Shown: positions 15,044 through 23,432 of the stretch, one piece after another
Layout: every line of letters starts with the position of its first letter
Numbering within the stretch: the first letter of the stretch is position 1
DNA from: Chloroflexota bacterium
Lineage (GTDB): Bacteria; Chloroflexota; UBA6077
Length of the DNA: 33,756 bases
Direction of reading: 5' to 3'
Assembly (NCBI GenBank): GCA_021806765.1
Contig: JAJZQR010000018.1
Location: forward strand, 1-33,756
The notes under the pieces: model-generated
What the model was told of the DNA's origin: nothing
The model's database searches: none
The model's input: the letters and a program-made list of their open reading frames with translations, nothing else
Made by a program: the position numbers and the translations under genes

Positions 15044-16352
15044 GGCCCTCAACCGAACTTTCCTGTTGTGTCGGGATGGGGATGTCATCGGGAAGAACAC
15101 GGTCACCGACGACGACCTGGTCGCGGCGTTTCGTGACACTCGGGTCGTCCTTGTAGCGGATAAGGCCAACCTGAGTGCGGCGTCGGGACAGCACGCCCTC
15201 GTCGCGCTCTTCAACCTGGCGGCCCGCCTCGGGGTATCAGTCAGTTTGGCGATGCCCGACGTCCCTATCAGGGGCTTTCAGCCTCCGCTCCGCGGGTCCA
15301 GCCTGCTCGAAGGTCTGCTTGACCTGGGCGCTGACCTGATCCCCGAGTGCATGGCAACCGAGGCATCCCCGGATGGCCCTGCCGACATCGCCCTGGTTCT
15401 GGGAGATTCGTCCTGGAGCGGTGGAGCAGAAATGGCAATCCGTCTTACGGGCACGGAATGGGCTGGGACGACTTGCCCGGCCCACGAGGAGGCAGGCCGG
15501 TGGACCGGTGACTTCCCGGTGGGGGCGCTGGTCGCCGCTGGCATTGCTGCACCGGAGGTCTACAAGTTGGTGATGCGACGGCTGGGGAACCGTCTGCCTC
15601 TCCCGCTGGGCGCGGCCATGGCTCCGGTGGAACGTGCCAGTGTTCGGGTGGCTTCCGGCGACACCAGAACTACAGCACTCGATCTCGGTGATGTGGACTT
15701 CGTCAGTGGGGGAGCCATAACTAACTCGGCGCTGCTTACTCTTCTCCACTTGCCTGACGTCGCTCTCGCCGCCCGAGTCATTGAACCCGAAGCCATCGAC
15801 CTGTCGAACCTCAATCGCTACACCCTCGCCCGGCTGTCGGACGAGAACGCACACAAGGTCCAAGTACTGGCCGCCTGGCAACGCCCTGGCGTGCAGATCG
15901 AAGGCGTGCCCCTCCGATACTGCGCCGAGACGCGAGATCGGATCCTTCCGTTCTCACCACACGTGATGGTCGGTACTGATAGTATTCCCGCAAGGTGGGA
16001 AGTCCAAAGGGAGTGGCCCAAGTGGATGAGCGTGGGAGCGACGTCCCACTTCCTTACCATCACCTCTTCTCACGAACCGGGTCAGTCTTGTGCAGGATGC
16101 CTCCATCCTCAGGATGATCCGGATACTCGGGCCATACCCACAGTGGGCTTTGTGTCCTATTGGGCGGGGCTCCTGCTGGCGGTGCGACTGCTGCGTCATG
16201 TGGCAGGCAGGCCCCATCCGCTGGCCGAGCAACACGTGTACTCCGTCCCGCTGCAACTGAGTCGAAAACATGCCTTCTGGCCGATGCCCGTGGCGCGTCG
16301 CGACAACTGCCCAGTCAGCTGCCTGACCCAAGGACAAGCTACCGGTACTTAG
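15030..16352 (+). CDS. E1/ThiF-like Ubl-activating enzyme with extra N-terminal domain
   Basis: A 440-residue protein. The C-terminal half is a ThiF/E1-type adenylation domain: degenerate glycine loop SGGAITN (226-232), acidic turn IEPEAID, then SNLNR (259-263) holding the conserved Asn and Arg, Lys at AHK276, and Asp in VGTD317. A CxxC (C354, C357) and a CxxxC (C427, C431) likely hold structural zinc, and either region might supply a transfer cysteine. Residues 1-200 are an N-terminal domain that itself looks like a worn Rossmann unit and ends PVGALVAAGIAAPEVYK, an E1-like phrase, suggesting an internal duplication with a dead first half. It would adenylate the Ubl C-terminal Gly. No E2 is encoded nearby. 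Confidence 0.85.
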   Translation: MSMLEALNRTFLLCRDGDVIGKNTVTDDDLVAAFRDTRVVLVADKANLSAASGQHALVALFNLAARLGVSVSLAMPDVPIRGFQPPLRGSSLLEGLLDLGADLIPECMATEASPDGPADIALVLGDSSWSGGAEMAIRLTGTEWAGTTCPAHEEAGRWTGDFPVGALVAAGIAAPEVYKLVMRRLGNRLPLPLGAAMAPVERASVRVASGDTRTTALDLGDVDFVSGGAITNSALLTLLHLPDVALAARVIEPEAIDLSNLNRYTLARLSDENAHKVQVLAAWQRPGVQIEGVPLRYCAETRDRILPFSPHVMVGTDSIPARWEVQREWPKWMSVGATSHFLTITSSHEPGQSCAGCLHPQDDPDTRAIPTVGFVSYWAGLLLAVRLLRHVAGRPHPLAEQHVYSVPLQLSRKHAFWPMPVARRDNCPVSCLTQGQATGT

Positions 16353-16901
16353 CCAGATGCGGAAGAGGTCGATCGAGCCCTGGCTGCCGCCCCAATCGAC
16401 CGTTCAATGGTATGACAGGTGGGCGAGCCAGCAACTTGGAATTCCATAGCCTAACAGGGCCACCGGCTGGACCTTGCGGCCCACGATCAGATTCGCAACG
16501 CAGCTGGTCTGGGGACCAGGGGATGGATCAATACCCTATCCGTGCTGATATTCTTCATCTGTAACAAGACTCCCTCAGCAGCGTTATACAGAGCGAGGCC
16601 CTCGAATCGATCCCGTCTCAGGGCGCAGCCTCGCTTACTGGTGGCACCACTACGCCTGTAGTACGGCGCTTGAAATGCTGCTCCAGGCTCATGTGAAGTG
16701 AGGCGTGCGCGGAAGACGGCACGGCCGAGGGGTCGCGGACGTTGCGGACCGCCGGAGGCGAGAGGGCCAGGATCTTCAGGTCGAATGGACCGGCCCATCT
16801 CCCCTGTCAGTCCCGCCAGTAGTCGCACCTCAGCGGCCCGCACGCCAGCCAGGGATTTCGGGATTCATCCAGGGAGCCGTTCACCCGGTCAGGAGGTAAC
16901 G
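16353..16901. other. Intergenic region before the Tad locus
   Basis: This 549-base stretch lies between the E1-like gene and cpaB. No supported gene was found; frames on both strands are short and low in coding character. A TTATAC/TATACA box at 16584-16590 could be a -10 for the Tad operon, but no good -35 is in place. No terminator-like hairpin follows the E1 gene. Confidence 0.4.
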
Positions 16902-17627
16902 GTGTCCGTAACAACCCTATCGCCAGCACGTGCGCTGCGCCGGCCACGGCGCCTCGATTGGCGCGCCGTCTTCGGGCTGTTCCTCTTGTTGTTTGCCACC
17001 GGCGGATCGATCACCTTCTGGAGCGCCTCCTCGGATACCCGCGCCGTCCTGGTGGCGATCCGCGACCTCCCGGCCGGAGCGGAGCTCCGCGACGGGGACC
17101 TGGCGGTGGCCAGGGTTCGGGTCGACGATGCCATCTACCAGGCCTCGGTGCCGGCGGCAGAGATGGCCGGCCTTGTGGGAAAGCAGTTGGCCGAGCCGGT
17201 ACACGCGCAGCAGTTGCTGGTCCGGGCCCAGCTTTCCAGCCGCCCCCGGCTCGCGCCGAACCAACTGGCGCTCACCGTCGCCATCAGCCCCGAGACCGCC
17301 GTGGGGGGTCAGGTACGATCGGGCGACGCCGTTCAAGTTCTGCTGACCATCAACAAAGGCAAGCCCGAGGCGCGGACGACGGTGGTCCTGCCTCGCGCCA
17401 CGGTCTACGACGTGGGCTATGACCAGAGGGTGACGGTGGTCAACACCGAGATGGCCGAGGGCCCGGGCGCCCAGGGGCCGGTCAAGTGGCTGACGCTGGT
17501 CGTGACCCAGGAGCAAGCCCTCCAACTCGCCCAGGCGAAGGGGCAAGGAGACCTGGACGTGGCGCTGCTGCCCGCCGAGCAGGGGAGCAGCGAGGGACGA
17601 GAAGGAGGGGCACAACCTAGGCCGTAG
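16902..17627 (+). CDS. cpaB: Tad pilus assembly protein CpaB/RcpC (SAF domain)
   Basis: A 241-residue protein. GTG at 16902 is chosen because AGGAGG lies 5 bases upstream; the longer frame has no support. A membrane helix at about residues 23-42 (VFGLFLLLFATGGSITF) is followed by the SAF domain (AVLVAIRDLPAGAELRDGDLAVARVRVDD) and the RcpC-type domain (QLALTVAISPETAVGGQVRSG). The C-terminal 15 residues are polar. CpaB is an exported, periplasm-facing part of the Flp/Tad machine, thought to modulate the channel; no secretin gene accompanies it here. It is the first gene of the pilus locus, 13 bases before cpaE. Confidence 0.9.
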   Translation: MSVTTLSPARALRRPRRLDWRAVFGLFLLLFATGGSITFWSASSDTRAVLVAIRDLPAGAELRDGDLAVARVRVDDAIYQASVPAAEMAGLVGKQLAEPVHAQQLLVRAQLSSRPRLAPNQLALTVAISPETAVGGQVRSGDAVQVLLTINKGKPEARTTVVLPRATVYDVGYDQRVTVVNTEMAEGPGAQGPVKWLTLVVTQEQALQLAQAKGQGDLDVALLPAEQGSSEGREGGAQPRP

Positions 17628-17640
17628 AGGGGGTGAGGGC

Positions 17641-19002
17641 ATGGATCGGCCAGGGGGCATTGGTCCCCAACCGCTCAGGCTGGCCGTTGGCCTGGGCGAT
17701 CCGGAGCGCGAACGGGCGCTCCTCCCGGCCTTGAGCGAGTCCGGCGAGTTCGTCGTCACCGAGCGCTGTCTCGCCGCGGACCAACTGCTCGCTTGCCTGG
17801 AGAGGGGGCAGGTAGACGTGGCGCTGGTCGCCTCCGGCCTGCACCGGCTGAACGACAGCGTGCTGGGCGAGTTGATACATACGCGGGTGCCGCTGGTCTT
17901 GCTGGCCACCCCCTCAGGCCAGCAGCCAGGACAGCAGTCTCCAGCGGTCACGCTGCCGCTGGAAGCCGACGCCCAAGCCGTGCGGCAGGCGCTCGTGGCC
18001 GCCGTCCGGGGTGAGCGACTTCGAACCGACCCACCGAGGGCCAAACAAGAACAACTGCTCCCAGAGCCGGCGAGAGCGCTTTCACCCCCGCCAACCGCCT
18101 TCTCCACCATCGCCGTCGCCAGCGGCCACGGCAGCCCCGGGCGCACGACCGTAGCCCTCAACCTGGCAGCCGCTCTCGGCGCGGTCGCGCCAACGGTGCT
18201 CGTCGATGCCGATCTCGCCGGCCCCAGCCTCGCGGCTTGCCTGGACGCCGACCCCACCCGCAACCTCTACATGATCGCCCACGCCGAGCCGGAGACCCCG
18301 CGCGACTGGGAGCGCTCCCTGGCTCAGGAGACTCAGCCCCTGGCGGCCCGTAGCCCCCATGGTGTCGTGCTCTGCGGCGTCCCGAAGCCGGAGATGCGGA
18401 CCGGCGTCTCCACGCGCTTCTTCGAGCGGCTGATGGCCGAACTCCAGCAGCGCTATCGCCACGTGATCCTCGACGTGGGGGCAGACCTCTTGGGCTCGGA
18501 GGCAGCGATACACCGAACGGCACTTCGCCTGAGCCAGCAGGTTCTTCTGGTGGCCTCCGCCGACCTGGTGGGTCTCTGGCACGCCCGCACGGTCCTTGGT
18601 CTCTTCACGGGCTCTCTGCAGGTCGACCTCGATCGCTTGGCCCTGATCATCAACCGCCACGACCGAAAGTACCACCATGGGCGCACCGAGATCGAGTGGG
18701 CGCTCGGCGTACCCACGGCCGCGGTGATCCCATACGACCACGGCGCTGCCCAGCGAGCGCTGGCCGCACAGCAAGCCTTGGTTCTTGAGGGGCGAAGTCG
18801 GGCCGGCCGCGCCCTCCTGGACCTGGCCGAGCGGATACACGGGGGAAGCATCGTGCTGCCGCCCGAGCCGAGCCGCAACGGCCAAGCTCGCTGGCTAAGG
18901 TGGGCGTCGGCGCTGCACCTGGGGCGATCTCGGGGCAACGGGGTGGAGAATGGCGAGGTGAAAGGAGCGCCGGATGGCCGGTACGCTGCCCGCGTCCGTT
19001 AG
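17641..19002 (+). CDS. CpaE/TadZ-like MinD-superfamily pilus localisation protein
   Basis: A 453-residue protein. Residues about 10-130 resemble a receiver-like domain without a clear phospho-Asp. A linker leads to a MinD/ParA-type domain from about 155 (TIAVASGHGSPGRTTVALNLAA), with TVLVDADLAGPSLAACLDAD and HVILDVGADL. The deviant Walker A is degraded: the signature Lys and the P-loop Lys are both replaced (GHGSPGRTT), so ATP hydrolysis is doubtful, as in several TadZ proteins. TadZ/CpaE localises the Tad machine in the cell. ATG at 17641 follows GGGGGTGAGG. The 3' end overlaps tadA by 29 bases. Confidence 0.88.
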   Translation: MDRPGGIGPQPLRLAVGLGDPERERALLPALSESGEFVVTERCLAADQLLACLERGQVDVALVASGLHRLNDSVLGELIHTRVPLVLLATPSGQQPGQQSPAVTLPLEADAQAVRQALVAAVRGERLRTDPPRAKQEQLLPEPARALSPPPTAFSTIAVASGHGSPGRTTVALNLAAALGAVAPTVLVDADLAGPSLAACLDADPTRNLYMIAHAEPETPRDWERSLAQETQPLAARSPHGVVLCGVPKPEMRTGVSTRFFERLMAELQQRYRHVILDVGADLLGSEAAIHRTALRLSQQVLLVASADLVGLWHARTVLGLFTGSLQVDLDRLALIINRHDRKYHHGRTEIEWALGVPTAAVIPYDHGAAQRALAAQQALVLEGRSRAGRALLDLAERIHGGSIVLPPEPSRNGQARWLRWASALHLGRSRGNGVENGEVKGAPDGRYAARVR

Positions 19003-20302
19003 CGGACTCGCCCGGCCGAGCACCGACCGAGCCGCCGAGCGCGCTCTTCGCCAGGAGATCCAGGTAGAGGTGGGCCGGCTGCTGGGGGAGCGGCACTTGG
19101 TGACGCCCGAGAGGGAGGACGAGGAGCGCATCCGGGCCCTGATCCGGGAACGGGTCGCGATCTACCAGCGGCGGGCGGCAACGACCAACGCCCCGCTGCT
19201 CGTCGACCCCGAGTGGGTCGAACAGCGGCTGTTCGACGGGCTGCTGCGGCTGGGTATCCTCCAGCCGTTGATGGAGGCGCCTGAGGTTGAGGAGATCATC
19301 TGCAACGGGCCAAACCGGATCTTCGTTATCGAGAAGGGCCAGAAGAGGCTCGTTCCCGACCTCTACTTCGATGACGACGAGGAGCTGCTCGCGCTGGTCA
19401 AGCGCCTGCTGGGGCCGCTGGGGCGGCGCCTCGACGAGTCTTCGCCGATGGTGGATGCGCGGCTCCCCGATGGCTCGCGGCTCAACGCAGCGATCCCGCC
19501 GGCGACCACCCGCTGGTGCAGCGTCACGGTGCGGAAGTTCATTCTGCGCGCCCACTCCCTGGAGCAGCTCGTTCAGATCGGCACCCTCACCGAGTCGGCC
19601 GCCCAGTTCCTCGACGCAGCCGTGCAGGCCGGGGTCAATATCCTGGTGAGCGGCCCCACGGGCAGCGGGAAGACGACGATGCTGAATGCCCTGGGAGCCT
19701 CAATTGCCTCCCTCGACGAGCGGGTGATCACGGTCGAGGAGGTCGCCGAGCTCCAGCTCGAGCGCCAGTTGCCGGACTGCGTCGGCCTGCAGGCCCGGGC
19801 CGGCAACGTCGAGGGGGCGGGACAGATCCGCATCCGGGACCTGGTGCGCAACGCCCTCCGCATGCGGCCGACCCGCATCGTCGTCGGCGAGGTGCGGGGT
19901 GCCGAGGCGCTGGACATGCTGCTGGCCATGAACACCGGCCACGAGGGATCGCTGACCACCATCCACGGCAACTCGCCTCGGGACGCCCTGGACCGGCTGG
20001 CGACCCTGGCCATGATGGCCGAGGAGCGGCTGTCCGGCGAGGCCCTGGCCAAGATGGTGGCGCGGACCATCGAGCTGGTGCTGCAACTGCGCTTCGAGCC
20101 CCGAACCGGCCGTCGTCGCCTGGTGAGCATCTTCGAGGTCGCGGGGCTGGAGGGCAACGTCATCACCGGGCAGGAGCTGTGGGTGCTCGACCCGGCGCGG
20201 GATCGGCTGGTCTGGACCGGCCTCCAGCCGCGCTGCCTGGCGAAGATGACGCCCAAGGGGGTGTCCTACGCGCTACCGCCGGCCGTAGAAGAGCCGAGAT
20301 GA
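18974..20302 (+). CDS. tadA: Tad secretion ATPase TadA/CpaF
   Basis: A 442-residue hexameric ATPase that powers pilin assembly from the cytoplasmic side. Residues about 110-215 form the N-terminal domain (EEIICNGPNRIFVIEKG). Walker A is SGPTGSGKTTMLNAL (about 220-234), the Asp-box region is VITVEEVAELQL, Walker B is RIVVGEVRGAEALDML and the His-box is GHEGSLTTIHGNSPRDAL. All key residues are present. ATG at 18974 has AAAGGAG upstream and lies inside the cpaE 3' end. A 125-base gap with a promoter-like element separates it from tadB. Confidence 0.96.
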   Translation: MAGTLPASVSGLARPSTDRAAERALRQEIQVEVGRLLGERHLVTPEREDEERIRALIRERVAIYQRRAATTNAPLLVDPEWVEQRLFDGLLRLGILQPLMEAPEVEEIICNGPNRIFVIEKGQKRLVPDLYFDDDEELLALVKRLLGPLGRRLDESSPMVDARLPDGSRLNAAIPPATTRWCSVTVRKFILRAHSLEQLVQIGTLTESAAQFLDAAVQAGVNILVSGPTGSGKTTMLNALGASIASLDERVITVEEVAELQLERQLPDCVGLQARAGNVEGAGQIRIRDLVRNALRMRPTRIVVGEVRGAEALDMLLAMNTGHEGSLTTIHGNSPRDALDRLATLAMMAEERLSGEALAKMVARTIELVLQLRFEPRTGRRRLVSIFEVAGLEGNVITGQELWVLDPARDRLVWTGLQPRCLAKMTPKGVSYALPPAVEEPR

Positions 20303-20358
20303 GCCCCGCGGGAAGAGATGTTGTGGGAATCCGTGGCGGCGGTCCCAAAGCAACGCTG

Positions 20359-20403
20359 AGGTAATCCAGGAGTAACTCCCAGGTAATCGGCGGCGCGTAG
20401 GGT
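20359..20403 (+). promoter_or_regulatory. Activator-type promoter before tadB: three 11-bp GTAA repeats
   Basis: GTAATCC (20361), GTAACTC (20372) and GTAATCG (20383) repeat at exact 11-bp spacing. Eight bases separate the third heptamer from TAGGGT (20398-20403), a plausible -10. No separate -35 exists. SARP regulators such as AfsR bind heptameric repeats with this period and this distance to -10. A near copy lies on the minus strand at 11463-11516. Confidence 0.55.
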
Positions 20404-20427
20404 GGGCTCGGAAAGGAGGTGAACGGG

Positions 20428-21288
20428 ATGACGGCGCTGTTGCTGTCCGTCGCCTTTGGCGCGGCGATCTACCTGCTATACGAGGGGATCACGAACCCCC
20501 GTCCGGCGTCTTCCGAAGGGAGGCGGCTGCGCGGCGTCGAGGAGTTCCTGATCCGCGCAGGGCTGCGCGAGGTATCGCCTCGGGACTTCGTTACCTTCTC
20601 TCTGGCCACCGGCGTCGTGGTGGGAGTGCTCACCCATTTGCTCCTGGGCTGGGGCGTCGTCAGCGTGATCGCCGCCGGCCTAGCGGTGGCCGCTCCCACC
20701 GCCTACTACGTCCAGCGCCACGATCGCCGGCACGCTTCCTTTCAGGTGGCGCTGGTCGAGGCGATCGGTCAGCTCCGGGACGGGATCCGCACCGGGCTCT
20801 CCGTCCAGGATGCCCTGGTGGGCCTGGCCCGCACCGGCCCGGAGACGCTCCGTCCCGAGTTCGGCATCCTCGTGCGGGAGATGCGGCTGGTCGGCTTCGA
20901 GTCCTCGGTCGCCGCGATGCGGGAGCGGCTGGCCGATCCGGTCTTCGACGTGCTGGCGGCCACGCTCCTGCTCAACGACCGGCTGGGTGGGCGCAACGTC
21001 AGCCAGGTGCTCGACCGGCTGGCCCACGCCACCCGGGCCGAGCTGCTGATCCAGCAGGAGCTTCGCGCCTTCCAGTCTCGGAACGTCCTGTCCGCGCGGA
21101 TTGTGGCGGCCGTGCCGCTGGTGGTGCTGATCGTCCTCCGGCAGGTCAACCCAGGGTATCTAGCAATCTTCGACGATTGGTCCGGCCAGATGGTGCTGGC
21201 CGGCTGCGTGCTCAGCGTGGCGCTGGGATACGGCGGCATGCTCTGGATGACGTGGCTGCCGAGCGAAGGACGGGTCCTGCAGCCATGA
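20428..21288 (+). CDS. tadB: Tad inner-membrane platform protein TadB
   Basis: A 286-residue type II secretion F-like (T2SSF) protein. ATG at 20428 is chosen because AAAGGAGG lies 8 bases upstream; the GTG at 20419 is part of that ribosome site. Membrane helices lie near residues 3-18, about 58-92 as a pair, and two near the C-terminus (ARIVAAVPLVVLIVL; MVLAGCVLSVALGYGGML). The cytoplasmic T2SSF domain (FQVALVEAIGQLRDGIRTGLSVQDAL) lies between. With TadC it forms the membrane base on which TadA acts. Its stop overlaps the tadC start (ATGA). Confidence 0.93.
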   Translation: MTALLLSVAFGAAIYLLYEGITNPRPASSEGRRLRGVEEFLIRAGLREVSPRDFVTFSLATGVVVGVLTHLLLGWGVVSVIAAGLAVAAPTAYYVQRHDRRHASFQVALVEAIGQLRDGIRTGLSVQDALVGLARTGPETLRPEFGILVREMRLVGFESSVAAMRERLADPVFDVLAATLLLNDRLGGRNVSQVLDRLAHATRAELLIQQELRAFQSRNVLSARIVAAVPLVVLIVLRQVNPGYLAIFDDWSGQMVLAGCVLSVALGYGGMLWMTWLPSEGRVLQP

Positions 21289-22268
21289 ATGTACCGGTGC
21301 TCACTCTGGATCCCGCCGCGCTGGAGCCGCACGTTCTGATCTGGCCGGTGCTCTTCGGATTGGGCGCCTACCTGCTGCTCACGTCGCAGCCCATCGGCCG
21401 ACCGAAGCCGGACCTGGCCGAGCGGCTGCGGCGGCTCGACGTGGAGGAGCGGATTCGCGCCGAAATCGTTGGGCAGGACCGGCGGCCGGTCTTCGCCTCG
21501 GCCCTACTGGAAGGGATGCTGCGCCCGGTGCTGGACGACCTCGGGCGCCTCCTTCGGTCTGCACTCGAGAGGTTCGGGTTTGGAGGCGAACAGGAGCTGG
21601 AGCGCAAGCTGGGGATCGCCCGCCCCGGGGTGGAGCCGGTCCAGTTCTTCGGAGAGAAGGTGGCCTCGGCCCTGATCGGGCTGGGCGTTTTCCCCCTCAT
21701 GAACGGCCTCGGCACCCATCCCTTTGGCGTCTGGCCCGTCTGGATATGGCTGGCCGGCTTCGTCATGGGGTTCCTGGCGCCGGACTGGGAACTGGAGCGG
21801 CGGCTGGCAGCCCGACGCACCCTCGTGGCGATGGAACTGCCGATCCTACTGGACATGCTGACCATCGCCACCTCGGCCGGGCTCGCCTTGGAGCAGGGCC
21901 TCAGCGTGGTAGCGCGCCAGAGCCGTGGGGCGGTCGCACGGGAGTTGCAGCAGGTGGTTCGGGAGATGGCGCTCGGCCAGCGGTCGGTCGTCGAGGCGCT
22001 TGAGGCGATGGCGGAACGCAACGCCGTCCCCGAGCTGACCAGCTTCGCCGGCCAATTGCGCTCTGCCCACGAGCAGGGCATTCCGCTGGTGCAGACACTC
22101 TCAGCGCAGGCTGATGCCCTCCGAGAGAAAAAGCGGCTCCGCATCGTCGAGGAGGGCGGAAAGGCCAGCGTCCGCATGATCCTGCCGGTTGCGCTCTTCA
22201 TTCTGCCGGTCCTGTTCGTCGTGCTGCTGCTTCCTGCGACGTTGGAGCTGATGCACCTGGGTGGCTAG
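21285..22268 (+). CDS. tadC: Tad inner-membrane platform protein TadC
   Basis: A 327-residue T2SSF-domain membrane protein. ATG at 21285 overlaps the tadB stop, favouring coupled translation. A first helix (VLIWPVLFGLGAYLLL) is followed by a charged cytoplasmic part, two helices (VASALIGLGVFPLM; WIWLAGFVMGFLAP), the T2SSF core (MELPILLDMLTIATSAGLAL, ELTSFAGQLRSAHEQGIPLV) and a C-terminal helix (MILPVALFILPVLFVVLLLP). It is the partner of TadB in the pilus assembly platform. Its end lies 67 bases before the pilin start. Confidence 0.93.
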   Translation: MNVPVLTLDPAALEPHVLIWPVLFGLGAYLLLTSQPIGRPKPDLAERLRRLDVEERIRAEIVGQDRRPVFASALLEGMLRPVLDDLGRLLRSALERFGFGGEQELERKLGIARPGVEPVQFFGEKVASALIGLGVFPLMNGLGTHPFGVWPVWIWLAGFVMGFLAPDWELERRLAARRTLVAMELPILLDMLTIATSAGLALEQGLSVVARQSRGAVARELQQVVREMALGQRSVVEALEAMAERNAVPELTSFAGQLRSAHEQGIPLVQTLSAQADALREKKRLRIVEEGGKASVRMILPVALFILPVLFVVLLLPATLELMHLGG

Positions 22269-22335
22269 AAAGGGCCTGGGATCGTGCCGCGTTTCTCTGG
22301 ACGGCGCGGCAGCGAAGACAGAGGAGGTTTCGGGC

Positions 22336-22554
22336 ATGTGGCTGCGAGTGGTGAGTCTATACGTGAGTGCGGCGCTGGCGCGGTACTGGGAGCCGAGACG
22401 TCGGACCGGCGAGTCAGGCCAGTCGATGGTGGAATACGCCATCATCGCGGCGCTGATCGCCGTCATCGCCATGACGGCGATCCAGGCGCTGGGTGGTGGC
22501 ATCGTCCAGGTGTTCCAGAGGATCCTCGCTCACATCCAAGGGATCGGCACCTAA
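22336..22554 (+). CDS. flp: Flp-family type IVb pilin
   Basis: A 72-residue major pilin candidate. ATG at 22336 has GAGGAGG upstream. The prepilin site is GESG-QSMVEYAIIAALIAVIAM: cleavage after Gly leaves Glu at +5 and Tyr at +6, the Flp signature, followed by the hydrophobic helix. The leader is long (about 31 residues) with a basic patch EPRRR. The mature part is about 41 residues, ending ILAHIQGIGT. No prepilin peptidase gene (TadV/CpaA) is in the window, so it must be encoded elsewhere. Confidence 0.92.
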   Translation: MWLRVVSLYVSAALARYWEPRRRTGESGQSMVEYAIIAALIAVIAMTAIQALGGGIVQVFQRILAHIQGIGT

Positions 22555-22577
22555 CCTTGGCAGCCGAAAGGGAAGGA

Positions 22578-22985
22578 TTGGAGAGCGGGCCGGCTGGCAC
22601 GGCTGAGCGGGGACAATCGATGGTGGAGGTGGCCGTCGCCTTCCCGATCCTGCTGATGGTGGCGCTGGGGCTGCTCCAGTTCGCCCTGTTCTGCCACGCC
22701 CAGAACGTGGTCACGGGGGCGGTTCAGGACGGGGCGCGGGTGGCAGCCTCGGAGGATCGGACCCTCGCCGACGGTGTTGCCGCCGCCCGGGCCCTGCTGA
22801 GCGCCGGGCTGGGCCAGAGTGCCACCGCTGTGACCGTGCGGGCTATCGATGGTGGCGACGCCATCGCCATAGAGGCCCAGGGCAGCTTGCACACGATCAT
22901 TCCGTGGGTCGCGGACGCCACGCTGCCCCTGTGGGCCCGGTCCGTGGCGAGCAAGGAGCGGTTCAGAGTTGGTCCAGGGGGTTAG
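22578..22985 (+). CDS. TadE-like pseudopilin
   Basis: A 135-residue protein with the TadE N-terminus: ERGQSMVEVAVAFPILLMVALGLLQFALF. The Gly-Gln pair and the Glu at +5 mimic a prepilin site, followed by a single membrane helix and an exported domain with short strands (AVTVRAIDGGDAIAIEAQG). I chose TTG at 22578, preceded by AAGGGAAGGA; a TTG at 22557 is also in frame, so the start is uncertain by about 7 residues. It lies directly after flp and overlaps the next gene by 17 bases. TadE-type minor pilins are needed for Flp pilus biogenesis. Confidence 0.85.
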   Translation: MESGPAGTAERGQSMVEVAVAFPILLMVALGLLQFALFCHAQNVVTGAVQDGARVAASEDRTLADGVAAARALLSAGLGQSATAVTVRAIDGGDAIAIEAQGSLHTIIPWVADATLPLWARSVASKERFRVGPGG

Positions 22986-23430
22986 GCGACCGAGTTGGAG
23001 CGGCCGCGGCTGGTCGACACAGCAGCGGGGTCAGGCGCTGGTCGAGACGGCACTAGTGATCCCGATGCTCCTGCTGCTGGCCTTCGGCGTGGTCGGGGTC
23101 GGCCGGGTGGCGCAGAGCCAAATGGGGGTCAGCGCCGTCGCCCGAGAGGCGGCCAGGTCGGCGGCCCTAGCCAATAGCCCGGCGGAGGCGTCCCTCAAGG
23201 GGCTCGCCCGGGGGCAGGAGGTTGCGACCGGCTACCGGCTCACGAACGGCTCCTTGCGGCTCATGGTCGACCCGGGCGGGCTTGCCCGGGGCGCGACGGT
23301 CCGGGCCACGGCGAGCTACGAGGTGGCGCTGGACGACTTGCCGCTGCTTGGTTGGGTGCGAGTCCCGGTCAGCAGCGTGCATCTCGAGCGGACCGATCTG
23401 TATCGAAGCCACTGGCCGGCGGGAGGCTGA
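22969..23430 (+). CDS. Second TadE-like pseudopilin
   Basis: A 153-residue protein of the same family: QRGQALVETALVIPMLLLLAFGVVGVGRV near the N-terminus (about 20-48), giving a prepilin-like Gly-Gln with Glu at +5, a membrane helix, then an exported domain. I chose TTG at 22969, with AAGGAG 10 bases upstream inside the preceding gene. It is likely a paralogue of the TadE-like protein just before it and may correspond to TadF. Both would be minor subunits or assembly factors. Confidence 0.8.
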   Translation: MVQGVRRPSWSGRGWSTQQRGQALVETALVIPMLLLLAFGVVGVGRVAQSQMGVSAVAREAARSAALANSPAEASLKGLARGQEVATGYRLTNGSLRLMVDPGGLARGATVRATASYEVALDDLPLLGWVRVPVSSVHLERTDLYRSHWPAGG

Positions 23431-23432
23431 TC

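Noticed and set aside
16487..16843. 118-codon minus-strand frame before cpaB
   Set aside because: No ribosome site, no recognisable domain, and composition like shuffled GC-rich DNA.
16896..16913. Two GTAAC units at the cpaB start
   Set aside because: The spacing is 12, not 11, one unit is the ribosome site and the other is coding, and no -10 follows.
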